Positions 1 through 6,727 of a stretch of DNA of 17,590 nt are shown here, piece after piece. The notes below the pieces were generated by a model that searched no databases, was not told where the DNA came from, and was given only the letters and a program-made list of their open reading frames with translations. Within the stretch, counting starts at the first letter, position 1. The number at the start of each line of letters is the position of its first letter. The position numbers and the translations under genes were made by a program. This DNA comes from Mayfieldus sp038329895 (GTDB taxonomy: Bacteria > Actinomycetota > Thermoleophilia > Solirubrobacterales > 70-9): positions 1 through 17,590 of the forward strand of contig JBBQNM010000051.1 of assembly GCA_038329895.1 (NCBI GenBank). The letters are read 5' to 3'.

Positions 1-189
1 GTCGCAGTCCACGGCTGGCGCGACGACGCGCACTGCTGGAACGACGTGCTGCCTACGAGGCGTCGTGCGTGTACGCGCGAGTCCGTAGCGTGACCGTCAA
101 CCATCTGCTGCGGTCAGGTGCTTGGGCGGCAGTCGAGTTGAAACTCAGCCTACGGGCCCCCGAATGAGCCGCCTAGCGGCGCTCCGCGG
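1..189. other. Left edge, no convincing gene
   Basis: All three plus frames are partly open at the left edge, as expected of GC-rich DNA. One frame could be the tail of a truncated protein ending at the TGA at 91-93, but I recognise nothing in it. The only clear structure is the pair of short direct repeats at 173-203, listed separately. Confidence 0.4.
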
Positions 190-203
190 CTAGCGGCGCT
201 CCG
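173..203. repeat. 14-bp direct repeat, period 17
   Basis: The 14-mer CTAGCGGCGCTCCG occurs at 173-186 and again at 190-203. The second copy contains the stop codon of the minus-strand membrane protein gene ending at 190, so slippage here would duplicate or move that stop region. No function is evident. Confidence 0.7.
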
Positions 204-528
204 ATGCCCGCTGGCCCGCCGTCTCGCCGCCCCTTGCATGCCCCTCGCCGGAGACGGGCTCGCCGCCGGAGCGCGGAAGCGGCGCCCTGCCACCCGCGCC
301 CGCGCTGCCGCCGGCGGCGGTTTCAGATCCGCTTGGGGCGTCGCCGCTGGCCGAACCCTCGGCTCTCGCCCGCAGGCCGCGGCGAAACGCCATGAGGGAA
401 GCCAGAAAGGCCAGCGCCAACAGCACGAAAATCACTGCGAAAAGCGGAGATGCGAGGGCGAAGAATGCGATCAGCGCCACCATCGCAAACACCCCGATGA
501 AGGTTGTGGCGAACCAGGTGCCGTACAT
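190..528 (-). CDS. Small two-helix membrane protein
   Basis: This 112-residue hypothetical membrane protein starts MYGTWFATTF. Two adjoining hydrophobic segments at about residues 5-26 and 28-47 are followed by a basic RRGLRAR motif, then a long low-complexity Gly/Ala/Ser/Glu-rich tail that is probably disordered and cytoplasmic. I chose the ATG at 528 over an upstream in-frame ATG at 714 because the extra 62 residues look non-coding and overlap the opposite-strand peptide gene at 653. A GAGGG about 15 nt upstream is a poor ribosome site. A SigB-like promoter match lies at 542-566, close enough that the mRNA would be nearly leaderless. I do not recognise a named family, so function is unknown beyond membrane localisation. 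Confidence 0.65.
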   Translation of the reverse strand: MYGTWFATTFIGVFAMVALIAFFALASPLFAVIFVLLALAFLASLMAFRRGLRARAEGSASGDAPSGSETAAGGSAGAGGRAPLPRSGGEPVSGEGHARGGETAGQRASERR

Positions 529-541
529 GGTCTTGCTGCGC

Positions 542-566
542 TTACCCTCGGTTGCATCGGCTATAC
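542..566 (-). promoter_or_regulatory. Weak SigB-type promoter candidate
   Basis: Read on the minus strand this is GTATAG, 13 nt, GGGTAA. The -10 matches the SigB/SigF consensus and the -35 has one mismatch in GTTT. It faces the gene starting at 528. The implied 5' leader would be under about 10 nt, and the -10 overlaps the only purine-rich ribosome site, which weakens the call. Confidence 0.35.
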
Positions 567-652
567 GGGGCCGCAGCCGATGTGGATTGGTGTGAGCGTC
601 CGCTTTGAGGGTTTGGGTGCTCCGGTCAAATTTGGCGAAGGAGGCAAAAGGA

Positions 653-772
653 ATGCTCTGGCTGGTTCTGGGGATCGTCCTGCTCGTGATCGCGATCGCC
701 GGTGGAGCGATCATTCATCCAGTCCTCTTCGTGCTCGGGATTGTCGCGCTGATGATGTTCGCCAGCGGCTGA
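653..772 (+). CDS. 39-residue hydrophobic membrane peptide
   Basis: A short gene encodes a peptide starting MLWLVLGIVLLVIAIAGG and ending MMFASG before TGA. It is almost entirely hydrophobic, with two short helices at about residues 1-20 and 23-37 around an IIHP turn, so it should sit in the membrane. A very strong ribosome site, AAGGAGG at 639-645, sits 7 nt before the ATG, which makes real translation likely despite the small size. It resembles the tiny hydrophobic proteins found near stress genes in many high-GC Gram-positives, but I cannot assign a family with certainty. It is divergent from the membrane protein gene at 190-528, with about 120 bp between their starts. Confidence 0.7.
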   Translation: MLWLVLGIVLLVIAIAGGAIIHPVLFVLGIVALMMFASG

Positions 773-860
773 CGCGGCAGAGCTACTGAGCCGTTCAGCC
801 AGCCAACGGGCGTCCCACTCGCGAGCGAGATCTCGCGCTCCCCGCGTTCGCGAATCCGCA

Positions 861-903
861 CCCTGCAATTCGCCTACAAGATCGGCGAAGGCAAATTGCA
901 GGG
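861..903. repeat. Long inverted repeat, possible RNA hairpin
   Basis: CCCTGCAATT at 861-870 is perfectly complementary to AATTGCAGGG at 894-903. Inside it TTCGCC at 869-874 pairs with GGCGAA at 884-889. An 8-bp outer stem and a 6-bp inner stem can stack, leaving a 9-nt loop and a 6-nt bulge on one side. No T-tract follows on either strand, so it is not a textbook intrinsic terminator. It could be an mRNA-end structure for the peptide gene at 653 or part of an unannotated RNA. Confidence 0.6.
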
Positions 904-990
904 CCGTCTGATCCAAGGCCCTTGTAGGTAAGCTAAGGACGAGCACGCTGCTGGGCACGCAGCCGCGCCAGACGCGGGACCCCGATGCGA

Positions 991-1028
991 GCACCGATCT
1001 GCCCGGACTGCACCGATCTGCCCGGACT
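991..1028. repeat. Tandem 19-bp repeat upstream of sigma gene
   Basis: The 19-bp unit GCACCGATCTGCCCGGACT occurs twice with no spacer, at 991-1009 and 1010-1028. It ends 44 bp before the sigma factor start codon, where an activator or repressor site could lie. Both copies are identical, so duplication is recent or the sequence is under constraint. Confidence 0.75.
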
Positions 1029-1072
1029 GCGATGAGCCCGCTGAGATTGACCCAACCCACGGAGGTTCCCAG

Positions 1073-1933
1073 ATGAGTGTGCCGGGCCCGGCCGAGCAGC
1101 TCGCCGGCGAGAAAGAGCTTCTGCGGCGCTTCAGCCGTACGCGCGATACCCCCGTCAAGGAGGAGCTGGTCCGCAGGTTCCTGCCCTTCGCGCGCAGCCT
1201 GGCGCTGCGCTACCGGGGCGGGACCGAGCCGATCGACGACCTAGTCCAAGTCGCGAACCTCGGTCTCGTGCAGGCGATCGAGCGCTTCGACCCGGAACGT
1301 GGCGCGGCCTTTAAGTCATTCGCCGCGCCGACGATCCTCGGAGAGCTGAAGCGGCATTTTCGCGACCGTGTCTGGAACCTGCGTCTACCTCGGGGGCTCC
1401 AAGAGCGGGTCCTGAAGCTGGAAGGTGCCGCGACCGAGCTGACCGGGAAGCTGGAGCGCCCGCCGACCGTTCGCGAGCTGGCTGAGACCCTGGGCCTGGA
1501 GGAGACCGAAGTCCTGGAGGCGTTCGAGGCAGCCCAGATACGGCGCACCCTCGCCTTCGACCAACCGGTCACGGTGGTCGGCACACCTGACGAAGGCACG
1601 GTAGGCGAGCAGGTCGGCAGCGACGATCACCACTACGAAGGCGTCGAGGACCGGGCGGCGGTTGAGGCAGCCCTGCCCGGACTGACCGAGCGCGAGGTGG
1701 TGGCGCTGAGCTTGCGCTTCGTCGAGGACCTGACCCAGAGCCAGATCGGGGAGCGGATCGGCTGCTCCCAAGTGCACGTCTCGCGCATCCTTCGAGGCGC
1801 CCTGCAGCGCCTTCGCGACGGCGCCGATCTCGATCTGGAGGTCACAGAGCAGGGTCGCCTGAAGCGTCTGTTCCAGAATCGGGCGCGCCGGAGGCGCTAT
1901 CGGGGACGGCCAGTCCCGGTCAACGGCGCATGA
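1073..1933 (+). CDS. SigB/SigF-family RNA polymerase sigma factor
   Basis: This 286-residue alternative sigma factor is of the SigB/SigF/SigG group, which directs RNA polymerase to general-stress or developmental promoters. Region 2 spans about residues 30-102 and includes IDDLVQVANLGLVQAIERFD and the -10 recognition helix around FAAPTILGELKRHFRD. Region 3 is about 105-180. Region 4 is about 198-250, with the helix-turn-helix TQSQIGERIGCSQVHVSRIL. A basic tail after residue 255 is an extension beyond the usual core. GGAGG at 1062-1066 is a good ribosome site for the ATG. The stop overlaps the next start as ATGA, so it is translationally coupled to a STAS protein, the usual partner-switching arrangement. 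An RsbW-type anti-sigma kinase, expected in such a switch, is not present in the window. Confidence 0.95.
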   Translation: MSVPGPAEQLAGEKELLRRFSRTRDTPVKEELVRRFLPFARSLALRYRGGTEPIDDLVQVANLGLVQAIERFDPERGAAFKSFAAPTILGELKRHFRDRVWNLRLPRGLQERVLKLEGAATELTGKLERPPTVRELAETLGLEETEVLEAFEAAQIRRTLAFDQPVTVVGTPDEGTVGEQVGSDDHHYEGVEDRAAVEAALPGLTEREVVALSLRFVEDLTQSQIGERIGCSQVHVSRILRGALQRLRDGADLDLEVTEQGRLKRLFQNRARRRRYRGRPVPVNGA

Positions 1934-2295
1934 ACAGCGCACCATTCAACGTCGCAGTGGAATCGATCCACGGTGAGATCGGCGCCTTCACTATTTCGGG
2001 CGAATTGGATCAGGCGACCGCGGGGCAGCTGCGCGAGCCGCTGCACGAGTGGATCGAACGCGGGACGCATGCCGTGATGATCGGCATGAGTGGGTGCGGA
2101 TTCATCGACTCGACGGGGCTGGGAGTCATAGTCGAAGCCTGGAAGATGCTGCGGGAGCACAACGGCGAACGAGCCGTCCTCTCGATTTGCTGCGCGGAGC
2201 CCGAAGTGCAAAGGCTGCTGGACTTGACCGGACTCGATGAGGCGATTGCGATCCGAGACACGCGAGACGCGGCGATCGCCGCGGTGCAGCCCTAA
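1930..2295 (+). CDS. STAS-domain anti-anti-sigma factor
   Basis: This 121-residue protein is a single STAS domain. In the SpoIIAA/RsbV family such proteins bind the anti-sigma kinase and release the sigma factor until a serine is phosphorylated. The signature is FIDSTGLGVIVEAWKML at residues 59-75, with Ser61 in DSTGL as the predicted phosphorylation site. The length is typical. The start codon overlaps the stop of the sigma factor gene (ATGA at 1930-1933), implying coupled expression and a shared partner-switch role. The cognate kinase must be elsewhere. Oddly, the frame stays open after the TAA stop and encodes a sigma region 4 fragment (see 2296-2520). Confidence 0.93.
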   Translation: MNSAPFNVAVESIHGEIGAFTISGELDQATAGQLREPLHEWIERGTHAVMIGMSGCGFIDSTGLGVIVEAWKMLREHNGERAVLSICCAEPEVQRLLDLTGLDEAIAIRDTRDAAIAAVQP

Positions 2296-2520
2296 CTTCA
2301 CGACCTAGCCGGGTGGCGCGCCGTCGCCGAGCTACCCGATCCCGAGCGCGACGTGGTGAAGCTGCGCTACGGCATGGACGGCGACCGCGAGCTGGCGACG
2401 ATGGCCGAGGTGGGGCGCCGGATGGGGATTTCTCCCACCTCGGTGAAGAACATCGAAGAACGAGGCCTTTCGCGGCTCGCCGAGCTGCGCGAACTGGAGT
2501 CGCTGCGGGAGGTTGCCTAG
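2296..2520 (+). pseudogene. Headless sigma-70 region 4 fragment
   Basis: Directly after the STAS stop codon the same frame runs 74 codons to TAG. It encodes a recognisable sigma-70 region 4: ELPDPERDVVKLRYGMDGD at fragment residues 12-30, followed by a helix-turn-helix at about 34-60 (MAEVGRRMGISPTSVKNIEE) and a helical tail. The pattern resembles the -35 binding part of primary (RpoD-type) sigma factors, not the SigB-type gene upstream. Regions 1-3 are absent and there is no ATG with a ribosome site before the domain; an in-frame GTG at 2353 would start inside the first helix. It is most simply a relic of a second sigma gene. Stop readthrough giving a STAS-region 4 fusion is possible but unsupported. 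Confidence 0.65.
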
Positions 2521-2533
2521 CCAGCTTCCTGGT

Positions 2534-2558
2534 GGTTGCCGGTCCGCAACCTGGGTAG
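2534..2558 (+). promoter_or_regulatory. Weak SigB-type promoter before transketolase
   Basis: GGTTGC, 13 nt, GGGTAG. The -10 equals that at 7271-7276 and the -35 has one mismatch to GTTTGC. The transketolase ATG at 2568 lies only 10 nt past the -10, so use of this promoter would give a nearly leaderless mRNA. That would fit the lack of a clear ribosome site there. Confidence 0.35.
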
Positions 2559-2567
2559 GCGCGAAAT

Positions 2568-4409
2568 ATGGAGCGATCCGCATTTCGGCGCGAGTTGGCG
2601 CAGCAGCTACGCGTCGATTCCATCCGTGCCAGCGACGCCGCCGGCTCGGGGCACCCGACCTCGTCGCTGTCGGGCGCCGACCTGCTTGCGGTCCTGCTCC
2701 ACGGGTACCTGCGCTACGACTTTGCCGATCCCGACGACCCCCGCAACGACCACCTCATCTTCTCCAAGGGTCACGCCTCGCCGCTGCTCTACGCGTGCCT
2801 GAAGGCGGCCGGGGCGATCGATGACGAGGAGCTGCTGAGCTTCCGCAAGCTCGGCAGCCGGCTGGAGGGCCATCCGACGCCCGTGCTGCCTTGGGTGGAC
2901 GTGGCGACCGGATCGCTGGGCCAGGGGCTGCCGATCGGCGTCGGCCTGGCCCTGACCGCGAAGCGGCTCGATCGCCTCCCCTACCGCGTCTGGGTGCTTT
3001 GCGGGGACAGCGAGCTGGCGGAGGGCTCGATCTGGGAGGCCTTCGACCATGCCTCGCACGAGGGGCTGGACAACCTCACCGCAGTCGTGGACGTCAACCG
3101 CCTCGGCCAGAGCACCGAGACGATGCACGGCTGGGACCTCGCCACCTATGCGGCCCGCGCCCGCGCCTTCGGCTGGGAGGCGATCGAGGTCGACGGCCAC
3201 GACGTCGAGGCGATCGACGACGCGTTGGCGGGCGCGAGCCAGGTGGGCGACCGCCCTACGGTCGTCTTGGCCCGCACCGTGAAGGGCCGCGGGGTCGAGG
3301 AGGTTGAGGATCTGCCCGACAAGCACGGCAAGCCGCTCGAGCACCCCGACGAGGCCATCGCCGAGCTCGGCGGGGCGCGGGAGCTGGCCGTGGAGGTCGC
3401 CAAGCCCAAGGCGATCGGCGAGCCGCACCGCTTCCAGCCGCCAGGCGGGGAGCCAGTGCGCTTCGAGGTTGGTGAGGAGGTGCCCACACGCAAGGGCTAC
3501 GGGCAGGCGCTGAAGGCGCTCGGTGATGTTCGCGGCGACGTAGTGGCCCTCGACGGCGAGGTCTCTGACTCGACCTACTCCGAACTCTTCCGCGAGGTCC
3601 ATCCCGACCGCTATTTCGAGATGTACATCGCCGAGCAGCAGATGATCGCCGCGGCTGTGGGGATGCAGCGGCGAGGATGGCGGCCGTTTTGCTCGACCTT
3701 CGCGGCGTTCACGAGCCGCGCCTATGACTTCGTCCGCATGGCGGCGGTCAGCCGCGCGAGCCTACGGCTGTGCGGCTCGCACGCGGGTACGTCGATCGGC
3801 GAGGACGGCCCCTCGCAGATGGGCCTCGAGGACCTCGCCGCCTTCCGCGCCGTTCACTCCAGCGCCGTGCTTTACCCGTGCGACGCCAACCAAACGGCGC
3901 GGCTAGTCGAGCTGATGGCCGACCGCGAGGGGATCAGCTACCTGCGCACCCATCGCGGCGCCACCCCGGTGATCTACGGGCCCGAGGAGGAATTTGAGAT
4001 CGGCGGATCGAGGGTGGTGCGCAATGGTGAGGACGTCACGTTGGTGGCGGCTGGCGTCACGCTGCACGAGGCGCTGCAGGCAGCCGACCGTCTCGCCGAG
4101 CAGGACGTGGGGGCGCGGGTGATCGATCTCTACTCGGTCAAGCCCGTCGACGGCGGGACGCTGCGAGCCGCCGCAGCGCAGACCTCGGCGATCGTCACGA
4201 TCGAAGATCACTGGCCCGAGGGCGGCCTTGGGGACGCGGTGCTCGCCGCGCTGGCCGAGACGAGCGAGGCCACCCTGGTGCGCAAGCTCGCTGTTCGCCA
4301 CATGCCGGGCTCGGCCAGCCCCGCGGAGCAGCTGCACGAGGCCGGGATCGACGCCGACGCAATCGTTGCCGCTGCGCGCGACCTGGTCCGCGCCCCGGCC
4401 CCAATCTGA
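2568..4409 (+). CDS. tkt: Transketolase
   Basis: This 613-residue thiamine-diphosphate enzyme moves two-carbon ketol units between sugar phosphates in the non-oxidative pentose phosphate pathway. The N-terminal cofactor domain has GHPTSSLSGADLLAVLL from residue 29, SKGHASPLLYA at 66-76, ATGSLGQGL at 113-121 and the TPP motif GDSELAEGS at 146-154 closing at Asn177. The central pyrimidine domain has IAEQQMIAAAVG with the predicted catalytic Glu356, then a C-terminal transketolase domain. Its length and motifs fit the short, animal-type transketolase class rather than the roughly 660-residue E. coli class. It has GDS where human has GDG. There is no strong ribosome site before the ATG. It heads an operon with transaldolase 16 nt downstream. 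Confidence 0.93.
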   Translation: MERSAFRRELAQQLRVDSIRASDAAGSGHPTSSLSGADLLAVLLHGYLRYDFADPDDPRNDHLIFSKGHASPLLYACLKAAGAIDDEELLSFRKLGSRLEGHPTPVLPWVDVATGSLGQGLPIGVGLALTAKRLDRLPYRVWVLCGDSELAEGSIWEAFDHASHEGLDNLTAVVDVNRLGQSTETMHGWDLATYAARARAFGWEAIEVDGHDVEAIDDALAGASQVGDRPTVVLARTVKGRGVEEVEDLPDKHGKPLEHPDEAIAELGGARELAVEVAKPKAIGEPHRFQPPGGEPVRFEVGEEVPTRKGYGQALKALGDVRGDVVALDGEVSDSTYSELFREVHPDRYFEMYIAEQQMIAAAVGMQRRGWRPFCSTFAAFTSRAYDFVRMAAVSRASLRLCGSHAGTSIGEDGPSQMGLEDLAAFRAVHSSAVLYPCDANQTARLVELMADREGISYLRTHRGATPVIYGPEEEFEIGGSRVVRNGEDVTLVAAGVTLHEALQAADRLAEQDVGARVIDLYSVKPVDGGTLRAAAAQTSAIVTIEDHWPEGGLGDAVLAALAETSEATLVRKLAVRHMPGSASPAEQLHEAGIDADAIVAAARDLVRAPAPI

Positions 4410-4425
4410 TGAAAGGACGATGACC

Positions 4426-5538
4426 ATGACCAATCGACTGCGCGAGATCGAGACGCTGGGACAAGCCGTCTGGATCGACAACCTCAACCGCGAGCTGCTC
4501 GACGAGGGCGGCCTCGAGCAGCTGATAGCGCAGGACGGCATCACCGGGGTGACCTCTAATCCGACCATCTTCGAGAAGGCGATGGGCCACTCCGATCGCT
4601 ACGACGAGGCCTTCCGGGAGCTGCTGCCCAGCACCGACAACCCCCAGCGGATCTTCGAGATGCTGGCCTACCGCGACGTACGGGACGCCGCCGACCTGCT
4701 GCAGCCGGTGTTTGAGCGCAGCCACGGGCAGGACGGCTACGCCTCCTTCGAGCTGCCCGCCTCGCTGGCCGACGATGCCGAGGACTCGATCGCCGAGGCG
4801 CAGCGCCACAGGGACGCCATCGACCGCCCCAACGTGCTCATCAAGGTCCCCGGCACCGAGGCCGGCGTGCGCGCCTTCGAGGAACTCATCGCGCTCGGGG
4901 TCAACGTCAACGTGACTTTGCTATTCGCGGTATCGCGCTACGAGGAGATCGCCGAGGCCTACCTGCAGGGGCTGGAGCGTCGCGTCGAGGCGGGCGAGCC
5001 GGTGGACCGCAGCGCATCGGTGGCCAGCTTCTTCGTCTCGCGGGTGGACACCAAGGTCGACGCCGCGCTGGAGGCCGCAGGGCGCCAGGAACTGCGCGGG
5101 CGCGCGGCGGTGGCCAATGCGAAGCTCGCCTACGAGGCGTTCCAACGGATCTTCGCCGGCGATCGCTGGGAGGCCCTCGTCGCTCGCGGAGCCAAGGTCC
5201 AGCGACCCCTGTGGGGTTCGACTTCGACCAAGGATCCCGACTACTCCGACACCCTTTACGTCGACGAGCTGATCGGCCCGGACACCGTCAACACGATGCC
5301 CGACGCCACGATCGAGGCGGCGCGGGACCACGCGATCCCGGCGCGCACGGTCGATCGCGACGTCGAGGCCGCCCATGAGGTAATGCGCGAGTTACGCGAC
5401 GCGGGCATCGACGTCGACGACATCCTGCTGCGCCAGCTCATCGAGGAGGGCGTGCGCGCGTTCGCCGACTCCTACCAGTCGCTGCTCGAGACGCTCAATG
5501 CGAAGACGCGCGACCTCGCTGCGGCCGGACGTTCCTGA
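4426..5538 (+). CDS. tal: Transaldolase
   Basis: This 370-residue enzyme transfers dihydroxyacetone units between sedoheptulose 7-phosphate and glyceraldehyde 3-phosphate through a Schiff base. Family motifs are VWIDNLNRELL at 15-25, GITGVTSNPTIFEKAM at 38-53 and NVLIKVPGTEAGV at 136-148, where Lys140 is the predicted catalytic lysine. VASFFVSRVDTKVD and LWGSTSTKDPDYSDTLYV follow. The length matches actinobacterial Tal proteins. I start it at ATG 4426 because AAAGGA at 4412-4417 is then 8 nt away; an ATG two codons upstream (4420) is possible but too close. Upstream in-frame sequence is a shadow of transketolase. The 16-nt gap to transketolase and 6-nt gap to the next gene indicate one operon. 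Confidence 0.94.
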   Translation: MTNRLREIETLGQAVWIDNLNRELLDEGGLEQLIAQDGITGVTSNPTIFEKAMGHSDRYDEAFRELLPSTDNPQRIFEMLAYRDVRDAADLLQPVFERSHGQDGYASFELPASLADDAEDSIAEAQRHRDAIDRPNVLIKVPGTEAGVRAFEELIALGVNVNVTLLFAVSRYEEIAEAYLQGLERRVEAGEPVDRSASVASFFVSRVDTKVDAALEAAGRQELRGRAAVANAKLAYEAFQRIFAGDRWEALVARGAKVQRPLWGSTSTKDPDYSDTLYVDELIGPDTVNTMPDATIEAARDHAIPARTVDRDVEAAHEVMRELRDAGIDVDDILLRQLIEEGVRAFADSYQSLLETLNAKTRDLAAAGRS

Positions 5539-5544
5539 CTCAGG

Positions 5545-6021
5545 ATGCGGCCGGCAACGATCCTCTATGACGCTGAGTGCCCGTTTTGCCGCTGGTCCGC
5601 CGGCATGCTCCTCGCCTGGGACCGCGCAGGGAGATTGGCTCCACTCGCCCTTCAGGACCCCGCCGCCGCGCAGCTGCTTTCCGACCTCTCTCATGAACGG
5701 CGCATGGAGACGTGGCACCTGATAACCGCCGCCGGGAACCGCCATTCTGGCGGCGCCGCCTTCGCTCCGCTGTTCGACCTGCTGCCTGGCGCGTCGCCGC
5801 TCGCGCGTCTCGCCGCTCGCTTCCCGCGGGCAGCGGGGCGCCTCTACGACGTCGTCTCCAAACGCCGCGACAAGGTCGTGAAGCTCGTCCCTGCCCAGCT
5901 ACAGCGATTCGCCACGCGAGAGATACAGCAGCGAGCTGCTGTTCTCGGAAAGTCTGGTCTCATCGATCCCGGTACTGCGGCGAGGGAAGCATCCAGGGAC
6001 CCAGCGGAGAACGTTCCATGA
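5545..6021 (+). CDS. DCC-family thiol-disulfide oxidoreductase (DUF393)
   Basis: This 158-residue protein starts MRPATILYDAECPFCRWSAG. The ILYDxECPFC pattern with Cys12 and Cys15 is the hallmark of the DCC/DUF393 family, predicted thiol-disulfide oxidoreductases with a thioredoxin-like fold. The conserved GGAAFAPLFDLLP segment lies at about 69-81, followed by the usual hydrophobic and basic helix LARLAARFPRAAGRLYDVVSKRR. It begins 6 nt after transaldolase and so is probably co-transcribed, though its substrate is unknown and no metabolic link to the pentose pathway is obvious. The C-terminal 40 residues are less family-like. Confidence 0.8.
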   Translation: MRPATILYDAECPFCRWSAGMLLAWDRAGRLAPLALQDPAAAQLLSDLSHERRMETWHLITAAGNRHSGGAAFAPLFDLLPGASPLARLAARFPRAAGRLYDVVSKRRDKVVKLVPAQLQRFATREIQQRAAVLGKSGLIDPGTAAREASRDPAENVP

Positions 6022-6141
6022 TCGAGTCTGGCCAGCGTTCGGCCCAGTAATTCCTGTGGTCGGTCTCGTTGAGGAGGCCAGCAATCGCGAAACCGAGTGG
6101 GCCAGCCCGAGCGATCTCGCGCAAACGAGCTGGTCGTGAGA

Positions 6142-6384
6142 TCAGGATCCGTCGACTCGGTCGGTCACCGCGGTCACCCCGGTCTCATGGGCGCAGTGAG
6201 CGCAACAGAAGACGCTTCCGTTGGCCTCAACGCCGTGACCGATCACGCGGCAGCCACAGTGCTCGCATCTTGGGGCCATCGCGTGAATCGCGCACTCGAA
6301 GCTGTCGAATGTCCGGGTTTCGTCCCCGCGAATGACCTGAAACGTCTTGTCGTAGTCGTTGCCGCAAACGTCACATTTCGCCAT
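6142..6384 (-). CDS. Cys-rich zinc protein, metallothionein-like
   Basis: This 80-residue protein starts MAKCDVCGNDYDKTF. Nine cysteines (4, 7, 31, 40, 43, 45, 60, 61, 64) and several histidines form CxxC pairs at 4/7 and 40/43 plus a CCAHC cluster at 60-64. FDSFECAIHAMAPRCEHCGCRVIGHGVEANG is the conserved core of a small actinobacterial family often labelled prokaryotic metallothionein. Metal (zinc) binding is the likely property; the physiological role is unknown. AAGGAG ends 8 nt before the ATG and is a strong ribosome site. The gene converges with the DCC gene, 120 bp away. Confidence 0.85.
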   Translation of the reverse strand: MAKCDVCGNDYDKTFQVIRGDETRTFDSFECAIHAMAPRCEHCGCRVIGHGVEANGSVFCCAHCAHETGVTAVTDRVDGS

Positions 6385-6438
6385 CAGCCTGCTCCTTGGT
6401 CCTCGGTTTACCGACGTCGTAGTTCCGCGTGGAAACAG

Positions 6439-6685
6439 TCATTCCTCGATACCCGCAGATCGGGGCCAAAACGACTGCTCGGCATCCTTCAGGTCCTCGT
6501 CAGAAGTCTGCTCTGCCCCATGCTCGTACATCTCGCGCGGACGGTGCCAGTCCTCCGTGTAGAACTGCCCCATGCTCGTACATCTCCCGCGGACGGTGCC
6601 AGTCCTCCGTGTAGAACTCGTCCGGCTGCGCGCCCTTCCAAGGGCGGACCCCTTCAAAAGCGCAGAAGGTCATCCGGCCGCTCAT
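6439..6685 (-). pseudogene. Small gene frameshifted by a tandem duplication
   Basis: From ATG 6685 the frame reads MSGRMTFCAFEGVRPWKGAQ, then FYTEDWHRPREMYEHGA, then shifts into an unrelated tail and stops at 6500. A 52-bp tandem duplication (6513-6618) causes this, because 52 is not a multiple of three. Removing one copy restores a 64-residue frame that continues after EMYEHGA with EQTSDEDLKDAEQ and stops at 6439. The restored protein is acidic and aromatic-rich; I do not recognise its family. No good ribosome site precedes either ATG (6685 or 6673). It lies between the Cys-rich protein and CBS genes on the same strand. Confidence 0.6.
6513..6618. repeat. 52-bp-period tandem duplication
   Basis: A 54-bp segment at 6513-6566 is repeated at 6565-6618 with period 52 and only one mismatch (G6535 versus C6587). 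The near identity points to a recent duplication. Both copies encode FYTEDWHRPREMYEHG on the minus strand, but in different frames. Confidence 0.92.
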
Positions 6686-6727
6686 GAGAGCAGAAATGGA
6701 AGTAACGCATCGATCTCTCGGCGGCCG

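Larger units (their letters stand above)
773..1072. other. Intergenic region with hairpin and tandem repeat
   Basis: I see no credible protein gene here. The region holds a long perfect-stem inverted repeat at 861-903 and a tandem 19-bp repeat at 991-1028, both listed separately, and ends with the ribosome site of the sigma factor gene. No SigB-type promoter match was found directly upstream of that gene. Confidence 0.6.

Noticed and set aside
2607..3602. Long minus-strand open frame of 331 codons across the transketolase gene
   Set aside because: It is the mirror of a well-supported transketolase in GC-rich DNA; its composition is Arg/Ala/Gly-rich and shows no family motifs.
6400..6445. Possible SigB-type promoter upstream of the Cys-rich protein (GTTTCC with a CGGTAA downstream)
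   Set aside because: The spacer is 17 nt rather than 13 and the -10 is imperfect, so it does not fit the set found elsewhere.
6513..6618. Tandem repeat considered as a CRISPR fragment
   Set aside because: The two units overlap end to end with no spacer and encode the same peptide, so this is a coding duplication.
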